DNA from: Orenia metallireducens
Lineage (GTDB): Bacteria; Bacillota; Halanaerobiia; Halobacteroidales; Halobacteroidaceae
DNA: 59,176 bases
Direction of reading: 5' to 3'
NCBI RefSeq assembly: GCF_003001995.1
Contig: NZ_PVNB01000025.1
Span: 1 to 59,176 of the forward strand
Below are positions 18,575 to 26,934 of this stretch, in pieces. The notes below the pieces were generated by a model. The model did not search any database. It saw nothing but the letters and a program-made list of their open reading frames with translations, and had not been told where the DNA came from. Position numbers and translations under genes: made by a program. The stretch's first letter is position 1, and each line of letters opens with the position of its first letter.

Positions 18575-19105
18575 TTAAGGATAATTATTCATTATTTCTT
18601 TAAAATCATCATCTAATTTTATTATAACTACTTGTGTTGAAAAGGGTAATTTACTTGATTCAATCAAATCTTCTGAAAAGTTTTTATCTGATATTAATAG
18701 TTGGTTAGTCTGTAGTGAATAATTGGTACTTATATTATTAAACATGTTATTACTATAAAAAACTACCGAATGAGTTGCTTTAGGTAAATTTTGAGTAGAA
18801 TTTTCTTTAATATTAATCTGAGAATTTTTAATTGCACTTGTTAACATATTGATTACTTTTTTATCTTTGTCATTCTCTATAAGATAATCTTTATCTCCCT
18901 TTATTTCTCCATTTTCAATATATTTAAATGAATGAATAGATATTTTATCGACTTTTCCTAAGTCTAAATCATTATAAATATCTTGACCTGTAATTTTATC
19001 TGCCTGTTTACTCTCTTGAGAGACATATTTTACGATTAAGAAACCTATTGAAGTTATTATAGTAATCATTAGTACAGTAATTAATATTTTATTATTTCTA
19101 TTCAT
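18575..19105 (-). CDS. Candidate immunity protein for Rhs tip E
   Basis: A 176-residue protein with one N-terminal membrane helix (ILITVLMITIITSIGFLIV) and an exported or cytosolic domain with no recognised family. It follows the Rhs fragment at 19126 by 20 bp and is followed at once by a terminator, the usual place of an immunity gene in toxin-immunity pairs. RBS GGGGG lies rather far (about 13 bases) from ATG 19105. Immunity role is inferred from position only. Confidence 0.5.
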   Translation of the reverse strand: MNRNNKILITVLMITIITSIGFLIVKYVSQESKQADKITGQDIYNDLDLGKVDKISIHSFKYIENGEIKGDKDYLIENDKDKKVINMLTSAIKNSQINIKENSTQNLPKATHSVVFYSNNMFNNISTNYSLQTNQLLISDKNFSEDLIESSKLPFSTQVVIIKLDDDFKEIMNNYP

Positions 19106-19125
19106 GAGAATCTTATTTCCCCCTC

Positions 19126-19980
19126 TTATTGAACAAATCCTGGTAAATAAATATTAATTTTATTGGCTCTATAAGGATAAAGTAGGTTACCTTTCATTAG
19201 AACATGAGTGGTTAATTCAATCCTTGAAACTGTAATACCTTTAGGGATAAATACACTTAATTCATCATCTTCATCAGCATCCAAAGCATTAGAGTATCCT
19301 TCACTTACAAAAGGATTATATTTTGATGAATATAACCATTCACCCTGTGGACTATCAACATAGACATTAATTGTTCTTCCTACTACATTGTTACTACCAC
19401 TACTCAAATTTATATAATCACTGATATTTACTAGATTATCATTTTTAAAGGATTTGGTATCTATGTTAACAAATAGCCTTGATTGATAATTCATAACATT
19501 TGGGAATATAAAAGAGGAAAATATACCGATGTCATCAATATCTCCTCCAATACCTCCTTCAAAATAATTCATTAATGGACTATACATCATATAACCAGTT
19601 GTAGTTTGCTCTAAGTGCTCTATACCAAATAGACTGAGAACTGACTTCCAATAATGTCCACTAGGGTCAATTAACATCACAGGATTATTCTCTGCATAAG
19701 CATATTGATTTATCTTCTGTACTGTATCCCTACGAATAAATCTTCCAATCTCAGGGTCATAGTACCTTGCTCTTAAATAGTAGAGTCCCGTCTCTTCATC
19801 ATAATAGTAACCTGCATATCCATATGGGTTCTCTGTTGCCATACTTCCACTCTGCGATAGAATATTACCCCAAGCATCATAGTCATACTGGGCTACTATA
19901 TTACCTAGCTCATCACTGAGAGCAATGACATCACCATGACCGTTCAAATGATAATAGTAGGTGATTCCACTTCTAGTCAT
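19126..19980 (-). CDS. Rhs 3' fragment with toxin-like tip E
   Basis: A 284-residue fragment of an Rhs protein. YD-repeat/core residues 1-105 contain YDAWGNILSQSGS, YYDEETGLYYLRARYY and the core end GRFIRRDTVQKINQYAY then NNPVMLIDPSG. After DPSG, about 170 residues form a variable C-terminal domain of no recognised family. The Rhs homology starts abruptly at about 19998, fused to the end of the preceding cassette. The first ATG is internal to the Rhs core, with no ribosome-binding site and no signal peptide, so it is probably silent. Confidence 0.75.
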   Translation of the reverse strand: MTRSGITYYYHLNGHGDVIALSDELGNIVAQYDYDAWGNILSQSGSMATENPYGYAGYYYDEETGLYYLRARYYDPEIGRFIRRDTVQKINQYAYAENNPVMLIDPSGHYWKSVLSLFGIEHLEQTTTGYMMYSPLMNYFEGGIGGDIDDIGIFSSFIFPNVMNYQSRLFVNIDTKSFKNDNLVNISDYINLSSGSNNVVGRTINVYVDSPQGEWLYSSKYNPFVSEGYSNALDADEDDELSVFIPKGITVSRIELTTHVLMKGNLLYPYRANKINIYLPGFVQ

Positions 19981-20024
19981 AGTTACAGGGTTATTCTGTT
20001 TTATACCCTACTTTGATTCATATT

Positions 20025-20216
20025 TTATTTTACTAACCTATAAATAAATTTTACAATTTTCACTATCAATGGTCCTATAATATACATTGCTATTAATAAT
20101 GATAACATCATGTATACAGATTTTTCATTAGACCATTTGGCAGCAAGTTTTAATAAAATAAAGCATAAAATTATCTTAATAATTGAATTTAATATTTTTT
20201 CAAATATTGTAATCAC
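20025..20216 (-). CDS. Small membrane protein, candidate immunity for tip D
   Basis: A 63-residue protein with two hydrophobic helices (IIKIILCFILLKLAAKW; MMLSLLIAMYIIGPLIVKIV). It begins at GTG 20216, five bases after the stop of the Rhs tip D gene, so translation may be coupled; the ribosome-binding site is weak. A small membrane protein fits the hydrophobic character of tip D, which could act on membranes. Both points are inference. Confidence 0.4.
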   Translation of the reverse strand: MITIFEKILNSIIKIILCFILLKLAAKWSNEKSVYMMLSLLIAMYIIGPLIVKIVKFIYRLVK

Positions 20217-20221
20217 CTAAA

Positions 20222-20623
20222 TTATCTATAAATTTTTTTAGCTACCCAAGTAGCTGCAGTAATTGCTGAACCCCAACTAATACCATAAATTGCTTTATAA
20301 ATTATACTATCCCTAAAAAATATTCTAGCTGCTGTTTGTATTATAGGAACAGGAAGACTTAAAACTGCAGCTGAAGCTACATTCCATGCCCAATCTTTAA
20401 AGTTAAAATGTTTATATGCATTCTTCCAACCATAGCGTCCAATTAAATAAACTCCATATCCTAAAGTACCATAAAATATAGCTTTCCCAATAAAGTAGGC
20501 TGCTACAGACAAAGTAAACCTCCCACTAGGATCAGTATACATCACAGGATTATTCTGCACATAAGCATATCTATTCAAAAACTGTGGATCTCTTCTAAAC
20601 TCTTCATCATCAAACTTCTTCAT
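20222..20623 (-). CDS. Rhs 3' fragment with hydrophobic toxin-like tip D
   Basis: A 133-residue fragment. It begins with the alternative core end KKFDDEEFRRDPQFLNRYAY, then NNPVMYTDPSG, followed by about 100 residues with several hydrophobic helices (VAAYFIGKAIFYGTLGYGVY; WNVASAAVLSLPVPII). Upstream, to 20712, a short YD-repeat piece (VAIDNQEYIYDENGN) is joined out of frame to the core end by a deletion near 20655. No ribosome-binding site. Probably a silent cassette; the tip may be pore-forming (inference). Confidence 0.65.
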   Translation of the reverse strand: MKKFDDEEFRRDPQFLNRYAYVQNNPVMYTDPSGRFTLSVAAYFIGKAIFYGTLGYGVYLIGRYGWKNAYKHFNFKDWAWNVASAAVLSLPVPIIQTAARIFFRDSIIYKAIYGISWGSAITAATWVAKKIYR

Positions 20624-20713
20624 TGTATCCCGATTAATAAAGCGACCAATTCTCCATTATTATCTAGGTTGCCATTTTCATCATAGATATATTCTTGATT
20701 ATCGATAGCTACT

Positions 20714-20751
20714 AAAAAGGCATAAGAGAATTAATTCTCTTATGCCTTTTT
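20714..20751 (-). terminator. 38-bp perfect palindrome terminator of cassette C
   Basis: AAAAAGGCATAAGAGAATT is followed directly by its exact reverse complement, giving a T5 tail on either strand. It lies 98 bp after the stop of the immunity-like gene at 20849, and the next Rhs fragment begins on its other side with no gap. Confidence 0.9.
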
Positions 20752-20791
20752 AAAATTTAACCATGCCGCTATAGATAGAAAAAATCGATAT

Positions 20792-20852
20792 TTAGGAGGT
20801 AGGTGGCTAGATGATTAGGAACTGCCTAACTACCTAACGTTCTACCTCCTAA
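20792..20852. repeat. TAGG-rich inverted repeat
   Basis: The 11-bp arms TTAGGAGGTAG and CTACCTCCTAA flank a 39-base centre that itself holds several degenerate TAGGT/ACCTA units. One arm overlaps the stop codon of the gene at 20849. It looks like a small dispersed intergenic repeat rather than a terminator; no second copy was found in the window. Confidence 0.5.
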
Positions 20853-21460
20853 CCATCAAAATAAAACCAATTTCCTTTAATATGGGTTATAATATTATAA
20901 TTTGAGTTTTTGTTTCCACGCAACTTTCCTGGAATCTCATTATAAATCCAATGATGTTCATTAACCTTAGGTATATACATATATCCATGGGGAACAATAT
21001 GAAATCTATCTATTGTTAATATCACAAAATTTTCAAAAATAGGGGAACTAATAGAATGAAAATTGTAACTACTAAAGAATTTCTTCCAGTAATTTAATTC
21101 TTTCTTTGTCAGTTCAATTGATGATAGTGCTTCTTCTAAAGATTCAAAATTTATATCCTCATAGTTAAAATACTTATTCTCTTTTTCGTTTATAATTAGG
21201 GTTTTAAAAAGTTTAACATCTCTATTATAAGGATAATAGTTAAATACCCAACGATCTTTAGAATAAGAAATTGAAATTATAGTATCATATTTCATAAATT
21301 CTCTTAGATATTTTAAATAAACAGCTTGATTAACTGTTAATAATTTAACTGCTTTTTTTTCTCTTTTATCTGGATTGTCAATAACAAAATTGGAGATAAT
21401 TAGAAGTATAGCAATAACTGTTATTACACTTTTGAAAATAATTTTATTTTTATTAGTCAC
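20849..21460 (-). CDS. Candidate immunity protein for Rhs tip C
   Basis: A 204-residue protein with an N-terminal membrane helix (VITVIAILLIISNFVI) and a soluble domain of about 170 residues with no family recognised. The start is GTG 21460, with AGGAGG seven bases before; the longer frame from 21490 runs over that ribosome-binding site. It lies 62 bp after the Rhs tip C stop, the place expected for its immunity gene. Confidence 0.5.
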   Translation of the reverse strand: MTNKNKIIFKSVITVIAILLIISNFVIDNPDKREKKAVKLLTVNQAVYLKYLREFMKYDTIISISYSKDRWVFNYYPYNRDVKLFKTLIINEKENKYFNYEDINFESLEEALSSIELTKKELNYWKKFFSSYNFHSISSPIFENFVILTIDRFHIVPHGYMYIPKVNEHHWIYNEIPGKLRGNKNSNYNIITHIKGNWFYFDG

Positions 21461-21522
21461 GATATTCCTCCTAATAATTAGCAGAAACATTTAATTTATA
21501 TTTAAAATTTTGCTGTTTACTA

Positions 21523-22425
21523 TTATTCACCAGACCAATAAAGCTGATATCCCATTCTAATAGCTCTTGAATCTCTAGGGTCATCACCTAAATTTATAAA
21601 ATTAGTTAACCAAAATCCTAAAGTTGTGGTATTATCTAAAATAGTTTGAGCAAAACCACCACCCATTAAAGATATACCTAATGGCCAACCTCTTGATGCC
21701 ATAATATATCCCCATGCAATATTTCCTATTGTATCAGCTTTATAAGCCTGATCTTGAAAGATAAATACTTTATTAATATAGTTTTTCTTCATATCCCAAT
21801 CTGCTCCGCTTGGTGATTTCTTTAAGACTTCACTAATTGTAAACATCCACGGTATTAATGGATTCCCTTTTCGTTGATTAACAAAATCCCAAAAAATTTC
21901 ATCTCCATTTTCAATAAGACCTGCATAATTATCTCCCAATGACCCCTCTAATCTCCAAAAATTTGAACCATCTGATGATTGAATATAATAACTGTTCCAA
22001 AAAGATTGTATTCTTTTTATTACTTTACCTTTTGAATTATAATAAATTCTGTCTAAACCACTAGGGTCAATTAACATCACAGGATTATTCTCTGCATAAG
22101 CATATTGATTTATCTTCTGTACTGTATCTCGACGAATAAATCTTCCAATCTCAGGGTCATAATACCTCGCTCGAAGATAATACAATCCCGTTTCCTCATC
22201 ATAATAGCATCCTGCATAGCGATATGGATTCTCCTCTGCCATACTTCCACTCTGTGATAAGATATTACCCCAAGCATCATAGTCATACTCAGCTACAACC
22301 TGACCATTTTCATCACTTAAGGCGATTACATCATCATGACCGTTCAAGTGATAGTAGTAGGTGATTCCATTTCTAGTCATAGTTACAGGGTTATTCTGAG
22401 CATCATAGGTATAATCAGCAATCAT
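21523..22425 (-). CDS. Rhs 3' fragment with a toxin-44-like tip (tip C)
   Basis: A 300-residue Rhs fragment. The same frame is open upstream to about 22707 (TNYTYNTANELITVNDQEYI), so the cassette is longer than its first ATG shows. The core end is GRFIRRDTVQKINQYAY then NNPVMLIDPSG. The tip (about residues 125-300) contains GADWDMKKN, ADTIGNIAWGYIMAS and DDPRDSRAIRMGYQLYW, which resembles the Bacterial toxin 44 family; this is from memory and needs a profile search. No ribosome-binding site or signal peptide. Confidence 0.75.
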   Translation of the reverse strand: MIADYTYDAQNNPVTMTRNGITYYYHLNGHDDVIALSDENGQVVAEYDYDAWGNILSQSGSMAEENPYRYAGCYYDEETGLYYLRARYYDPEIGRFIRRDTVQKINQYAYAENNPVMLIDPSGLDRIYYNSKGKVIKRIQSFWNSYYIQSSDGSNFWRLEGSLGDNYAGLIENGDEIFWDFVNQRKGNPLIPWMFTISEVLKKSPSGADWDMKKNYINKVFIFQDQAYKADTIGNIAWGYIMASRGWPLGISLMGGGFAQTILDNTTTLGFWLTNFINLGDDPRDSRAIRMGYQLYWSGE

Positions 22426-22727
22426 GGTGCCAATCTCATTAGTTTCGTAAATCAGACGACCTTGAATATCATAGTGATAATGGATAGTTCCTTCGGTAGT
22501 AGTCTTGGACTTGCGAAGACCTCGATAGTCATAGGTGTAGGTGGCGATAGTAGTTCCTGAGCTATCCTCTACCTCGATTAAGCGATTATTGGCGTTGTAG
22601 CTAAAGAGGTATTCTCCATTATTGATTAGGTTACCATTGTCGTCGTAGATATATTCTTGGTCATTGACAGTAATTAGTTCATTGGCAGTATTGTAGGTAT
22701 AATTGGTAATGTAACAATAAAAATACC

Positions 22728-22751
22728 TAGATGATAATTAATTATCATCTA
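22728..22751 (-). terminator. Inverted repeat after the orphan immunity-like gene
   Basis: TAGATGATAATT is followed by its exact reverse complement AATTATCATCTA. On the minus strand there is no strong T run, but the flanking sequence resembles the other cassette-end hairpins (CCTAG...). It lies 41 bp after the gene at 22793 and 20 bp before the Rhs homology of tip C. Confidence 0.6.
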
Positions 22752-22792
22752 CTATTCAAAGCTATTTAATATTCAAATTAATCTTATCTAAA

Positions 22793-23290
22793 TCACCAAG
22801 ATTCTTCAATTACATATATTTTGTCTTCCTTTAAAGTAGCTAACATCCAACTATTATCTTCTTTTAGTTTTAAATAATATAGGTTATTTTCTTCTATGAG
22901 GAAAGGATATTCTTTAAAGGGATCTTTATCCCAAGTGTTTATTACATGAGTTTGAAATTCATTAACTCTTTCTTTTAATTGCTTATAATTATTATCAGTT
23001 ATTTTATCCCAAATGTCTGCTTTTCTTACTTCTTCTAAATTTTCTTGATTATAAGTTAATATAGTGTAGGTCTCTCCTTCACCTTGAGGACCAAGTTTAT
23101 AAAATTCTTTTGTAACATCTTCTGGTTTAGGTACTTTAAGATTATATATCCTAACATACATATCCCAGTAAGCATATTTGGTAAAATTGAGTTCATACCA
23201 CTTGTAAATTAATGGTAAGCATAGTGTTATCAGTAGTATTATTAATAGTAATATAATTATCTTTTTTCTATAATTAAAATTAATTTTAAT
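22793..23290 (-). CDS. Orphan immunity-like membrane protein, possible ATT start
   Basis: From the first ATG (23161) the frame encodes 122 residues, but it stays open to an ATT at 23290 placed after GGAGAGGAG. That extension adds a membrane helix (KIIILLLIILLITLCLPLI) and gives about 165 residues. No ATG, GTG or TTG exists in the extension, so either ATT is used or the start ATG has been lost by mutation. The gene is cut off from tip B by the terminator at 23357. Function inferred only from position in the array. Confidence 0.45.
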   Translation of the reverse strand: MKINFNYRKKIIILLLIILLITLCLPLIYKWYELNFTKYAYWDMYVRIYNLKVPKPEDVTKEFYKLGPQGEGETYTILTYNQENLEEVRKADIWDKITDNNYKQLKERVNEFQTHVINTWDKDPFKEYPFLIEENNLYYLKLKEDNSWMLATLKEDKIYVIEESW

Positions 23291-23356
23291 CTACTCCTCT
23301 CCTATCTAAAACTAGATCATTTATAAGATTTTTGACTATAATAATTGCTTAATTTA

Positions 23357-23392
23357 ATAAGTGAGAAGTTTTAATTAAAACTTCTCACTTAT
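23357..23392 (-). terminator. 36-bp perfect palindrome terminator after tip B
   Basis: ATAAGTGAGAAGTTTTAA pairs exactly with TTAAAACTTCTCACTTAT. It lies 38 bp after the tip B stop, separating tip B from the gene at 22793. Confidence 0.8.
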
Positions 23393-23430
23393 ATAACAAC
23401 TAATATGATTAGTAATGAAATAGGTTTATT

Positions 23431-24120
23431 TTAAATGTATATGATAAAATCTGCTTTCCACTCATATTCAGTAATTACACCAGTTTTTTGACTATAATAA
23501 CCTAAATTATTAGCATAATTAGAAAATCCTTCCCATGGTCTTTCCTCAGTAAAATCATATATATCTCCCATAGATACATAAACCTTTAATTTTCCACTGT
23601 AGTGCCTATAGCCCCATACATTATAACTTGCATGTTGTATAGCATAATATAAATCTCCTGTTTCAAATTCGATTGAACTATTGAAAGAAAACCAACTTCT
23701 ATTTCCAATCTCTTTTTTTAATTTAGTTCTAAATTTATTTGATTGAGAAACCTTTTGAGCTAATAAACTATCTTGACCAAAATAAAGGTCTTGCCCATAT
23801 CCAAATAAACCATGATTAAATAATTTATAAGATAAATCATAATTTCTAGGTAATAAATAAGCGGCAGCACCTATTGACAGTACATTTCTAGCAAAATTAT
23901 AGGTATTTGCATAGGGAATAGTTATAGCCCAATTACCATTAGAATCCATTAACATCACAGGATTATTCTCTGCATAAGCATATTGATTTATCTTCTGTAC
24001 TGTATCCCTACGAATAAATCTTCCAATCTCAGGGTCATAGTACCTTGCTCTTAAATAGTAGAGTCCTGTCTCTTCATCATAATAATACCCTGCATAACGA
24101 TATGGATTAATCTCTGCCAT
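23431..24120 (-). CDS. Rhs 3' fragment with toxin-like tip B
   Basis: A 229-residue fragment from the first ATG; the frame is open upstream to about 24250 through a different core allele (VVYYHYDQRGHLLDHSDKAG). It has the core end GRFIRRDTVQKINQYAY then NNPVMLMDSNG, so the usual DPSG is changed to DSNG. The tip of about 165 residues (for example FNHGLFGYGQDLYFGQD) has no family recognised. A frame break at about 24262 joins it to a short YGQEYIYGDNGN piece. Probably a silent cassette. Confidence 0.7.
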   Translation of the reverse strand: MAEINPYRYAGYYYDEETGLYYLRARYYDPEIGRFIRRDTVQKINQYAYAENNPVMLMDSNGNWAITIPYANTYNFARNVLSIGAAAYLLPRNYDLSYKLFNHGLFGYGQDLYFGQDSLLAQKVSQSNKFRTKLKKEIGNRSWFSFNSSIEFETGDLYYAIQHASYNVWGYRHYSGKLKVYVSMGDIYDFTEERPWEGFSNYANNLGYYSQKTGVITEYEWKADFIIYI

Positions 24121-24328
24121 ACTACCACTTTGTGATAGAATATTACCCCAAGCATCATAGTCATACTCGGCTAATACATTACCTGCTTTATCAGAGTGAT
24201 CAAGCAGATGACCCCGTTGGTCATAGTGATAATAGACAACTGTTGCTGTTATAGTTGAAGGGATATTCCCCGTTATTGATTAAGTTACCATTATCACCGT
24301 AGATATATTCTTGACCATATAAATGAAT

Positions 24329-24370
24329 AAAGAATCTAGATGATAGTCTAAGCTATCATCTAGATTCTTT
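24329..24370 (-). terminator. Hairpin terminator of cassette A
   Basis: A perfect 18-bp stem, AAAGAATCTAGATGATAG/CTATCATCTAGATTCTTT, with a six-base loop and a T-rich tail. It begins at the stop codon of the gene at 24370. Confidence 0.88.
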
Positions 24371-24567
24371 TAAGGCTCTGTTAACAATAATACAATAAGT
24401 GGTGAGATTAATCCTAGAACTACTAAGATAATTTTTAACCAAAACATAGCTTTATCCGCTGTATTTTGATACTTATTTTTTAGTACCTGATATCCTCCAA
24501 TTAACCCCATAAAACCCAAAGAGTAGAGTAGTATATTGTGGATAATTTCTATAAAGTTACTAAACAT
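24370..24567 (-). CDS. Small two-helix membrane protein downstream of tip A
   Basis: A 65-residue protein with two membrane helices (ILLYSLGFMGLIGGYQVL; FWLKIILVVLGLISPLIVLL). The start ATG 24567 has AGGAGG four bases upstream; the longer frame to 24597 runs over it. It follows another small membrane protein by 19 bp and is followed at once by a terminator. Two tandem small membrane genes after a hydrophobic Rhs tip suggest immunity to a membrane-acting toxin (inference). Confidence 0.5.
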   Translation of the reverse strand: MFSNFIEIIHNILLYSLGFMGLIGGYQVLKNKYQNTADKAMFWLKIILVVLGLISPLIVLLLTEP

Positions 24568-24586
24568 ATTACCTCCTAAATTTAGC

Positions 24587-24859
24587 TTATAGAACAACTC
24601 TCTCTACAATCAATCTAATTGCATATGTTATAGCTGCAAAAAGTATTACTTTCCATGCTAAATTAAAATGTCCTTCACGAAAAGTTTGTTTTTTTCTTTC
24701 CAATTTTTCTCCCTCGATTATACCTGTATACATCAAGAACAATAAAATAAAAATAAGCCAAATTTTATCTGCTATTACTGCTGTTTCTAAAGATATAATA
24801 CCATAAATAAAGAATATAGTCATTATAAGCATAATTATTATACGAGTTTTATTATACAT
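24587..24859 (-). CDS. Small three-helix membrane protein, candidate immunity for tip A
   Basis: A 90-residue protein with three hydrophobic helices (RIIIMLIMTIFFIYGIISL; IWLIFILLFLMYTGII; AWKVILFAAITYAIRLIV). The start ATG 24859 is preceded by GGTGGGAG and lies 11 bp after the stop of the large Rhs fragment, the expected place for the cognate immunity gene. No family recognised. Confidence 0.5.
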   Translation of the reverse strand: MYNKTRIIIMLIMTIFFIYGIISLETAVIADKIWLIFILLFLMYTGIIEGEKLERKKQTFREGHFNLAWKVILFAAITYAIRLIVERVVL

Positions 24860-24870
24860 AGACTCCCACC

Positions 24871-26934
24871 TTAATCAGATAATTTATCTATTCCAGCTCC
24901 AATTAGTGTTTTTAAATCATTATATAATTGACCATAAGCCCATTTGGCTTCAGGAATTGGTTTTAGTTCATCCAATATACTTGCTGAATATATATATTCT
25001 TCAAAAATATCAGGATAACCAGTTACTAAAGTCATCATAGTAAGTATTGTATCCACAGTAACATATACAGTATCATTTCCCATATAAATTATATTTTTAG
25101 TCAAATTCCATCTATCTTTTTGACCTAACATCTTACCAATTCCTCCAAAAAAATTTCCTGCTCCATGGGCAATTAATGGTATACCTATAATAGCACCATA
25201 GCCAGAAGAACTAATGGAAGCTCCAGTAACAAATTGACCTGCACCTCCAAATGCTTGCCAAAAACCACCAATAAGATCATCCCAAAAAGAGTATAAACCA
25301 CTAGGATCAGTATACATCACAGGATTATTCTGAGTATAGAGATATCTATTCAAAGACTGTGGGTCTCTTCTAAACTCTTCATCATCAAATTTCTTCATTG
25401 TATCCCGACGGATAAATCTCCCAATCTCAGAATCATAGTACCTTGTTCTTAAATAGTAGAGTCCTGTCTCTTCATCATAATAATACCCTGCATAACGATA
25501 TGGATTAATCTCTGCCATACTACCACTTTGTGATAGAATATTACCCCAAGCATCATAGTCATACTCGGCTACTACCTGACCATTCTCATCACTTAAAGCG
25601 ATTACATCACCATGACCGTTCAAATGATAATAGTAGGTGATTCCACTTCTAGTCATAGTTACAGGGTTATTCTGGGCATCATAGGTATAATCAGCAATCA
25701 TGGTGCCACTCTGATTAGTTTCGTAGATCAGACGTCCTTGGAGATCATAGTAATAGTTGATAGTACCCTCAGCAGTGGTTTTAGACTTGCGGAGACCTTG
25801 ATAGTCATAGGTGTAAGTAGCAATAGTAGCTCCTGTGCTATCCGTTACCTCAATTAGACGATTGTTGGCATTGTAGCTAAAGAGATATTCTCCATTATTG
25901 ATTAGGTTACCATTCTCGTCGTAGATATATTCTTGATTATCGACAGTGATTAGTTCATTGGCATCATTATAGCTATAATTGGTGGTAGTGGTACTATTAT
26001 CTTGAGTGACTGATTTCTCAGTCCGATTGCCGACACTGTCATAGCTATAGTTGATCACAGTACCATCTAGTAGAGTCTCTTCTACTAAGCGATTTAAATC
26101 ATCATACTGATAGCTGACGCTTCCTTGAGTGGTAGTCACACTAGTGCGATTACCATTGGCATCATAGTTATATTCAAACTCCTCCAATAATTCACCTACA
26201 GGAGCAAAGAACTCTCCATTACCACTATAATTTCTAACTAGCTGTAAGCGATTGGCAGCATCATAGTCAAAGGTGGTATAACTGCCATTATTACAGAGAG
26301 CAGATGAGACATTGCCCCGTTCATCATAGGTAAATTCAGCTCGATATCCATAATAATAATAGATTCCAATTAGCTGATTTAAGGAGTTATAGGTTAGAGT
26401 ATCAGTTGTAGCTAAATCACTGACTGTAGTGAGATTACCATTGCGATCATAGGCAAAGTCCCAGCGTTTCAGACCATCATAGTAGACTTCAATTAAGCGA
26501 TTAAGCTGATTATAAGCATAGGATAGCTGATTCCCTGTAGGATAGGTGGTTTCAGTTCTGTTACCTACATCATCATATTCAAAGCTGATAGTCTGACTAA
26601 GGGGATTAGTAATACTACTTAAGAGATTAAATTCATTATAGCTATAACTGCTTTGATTATTCTTAGCATCAGTGACTGTGACTAAATTCCCAGCTGAATC
26701 ATAGTCATAGAGGGTCTGATTTGAGTTAGGGTCAACTACTTCGGTCAATAGATTTCTTAAATCATAATTATAAGTGGTACTATTTCCTTTAGCATCAGTA
26801 TAGCTAGTCAGATTACCTAAATCATCATAGTCATAGAAGATTGTATTATCTAAAGGGTCAGTGATACTAGTTACATAATTCTTACCTTCATCATAGCTAT
26901 AGGCAGTTATTGAAGCATTCTTCTCTAGTCTCAT
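24871..26934 (-). CDS. Largest Rhs/YD-repeat fragment with hydrophobic tip A
   Basis: A 687-residue fragment with about twenty YD repeats (residues 1-470), a core (YDAWGNILSQSGS; DEETGLYYLRTRYYD) and the alternative core end RRDTMKKFDDEEFRRDPQSL. This leads to NNPVMYTDPSG and a Gly-rich hydrophobic tip of about 140 residues (IGIPLIAHGAGNFFGGIGK). The frame is open 5' to about 27125, adding a jelly-roll-like piece ending TGTAWFDAMRLE, where a TAG stop and a terminator end it. No start codon with a ribosome-binding site and no signal peptide, so the 5' part of the gene is missing. Confidence 0.85.
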   Translation of the reverse strand: MRLEKNASITAYSYDEGKNYVTSITDPLDNTIFYDYDDLGNLTSYTDAKGNSTTYNYDLRNLLTEVVDPNSNQTLYDYDSAGNLVTVTDAKNNQSSYSYNEFNLLSSITNPLSQTISFEYDDVGNRTETTYPTGNQLSYAYNQLNRLIEVYYDGLKRWDFAYDRNGNLTTVSDLATTDTLTYNSLNQLIGIYYYYGYRAEFTYDERGNVSSALCNNGSYTTFDYDAANRLQLVRNYSGNGEFFAPVGELLEEFEYNYDANGNRTSVTTTQGSVSYQYDDLNRLVEETLLDGTVINYSYDSVGNRTEKSVTQDNSTTTTNYSYNDANELITVDNQEYIYDENGNLINNGEYLFSYNANNRLIEVTDSTGATIATYTYDYQGLRKSKTTAEGTINYYYDLQGRLIYETNQSGTMIADYTYDAQNNPVTMTRSGITYYYHLNGHGDVIALSDENGQVVAEYDYDAWGNILSQSGSMAEINPYRYAGYYYDEETGLYYLRTRYYDSEIGRFIRRDTMKKFDDEEFRRDPQSLNRYLYTQNNPVMYTDPSGLYSFWDDLIGGFWQAFGGAGQFVTGASISSSGYGAIIGIPLIAHGAGNFFGGIGKMLGQKDRWNLTKNIIYMGNDTVYVTVDTILTMMTLVTGYPDIFEEYIYSASILDELKPIPEAKWAYGQLYNDLKTLIGAGIDKLSD

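Noticed and set aside
25612-25857. Plus-strand open frames within the Rhs fragments (also 22336-22560)
   Set aside because: They arise from the repetitive YD-repeat sequence read backwards; both occur at the same place of the repeat and lack ribosome-binding sites.
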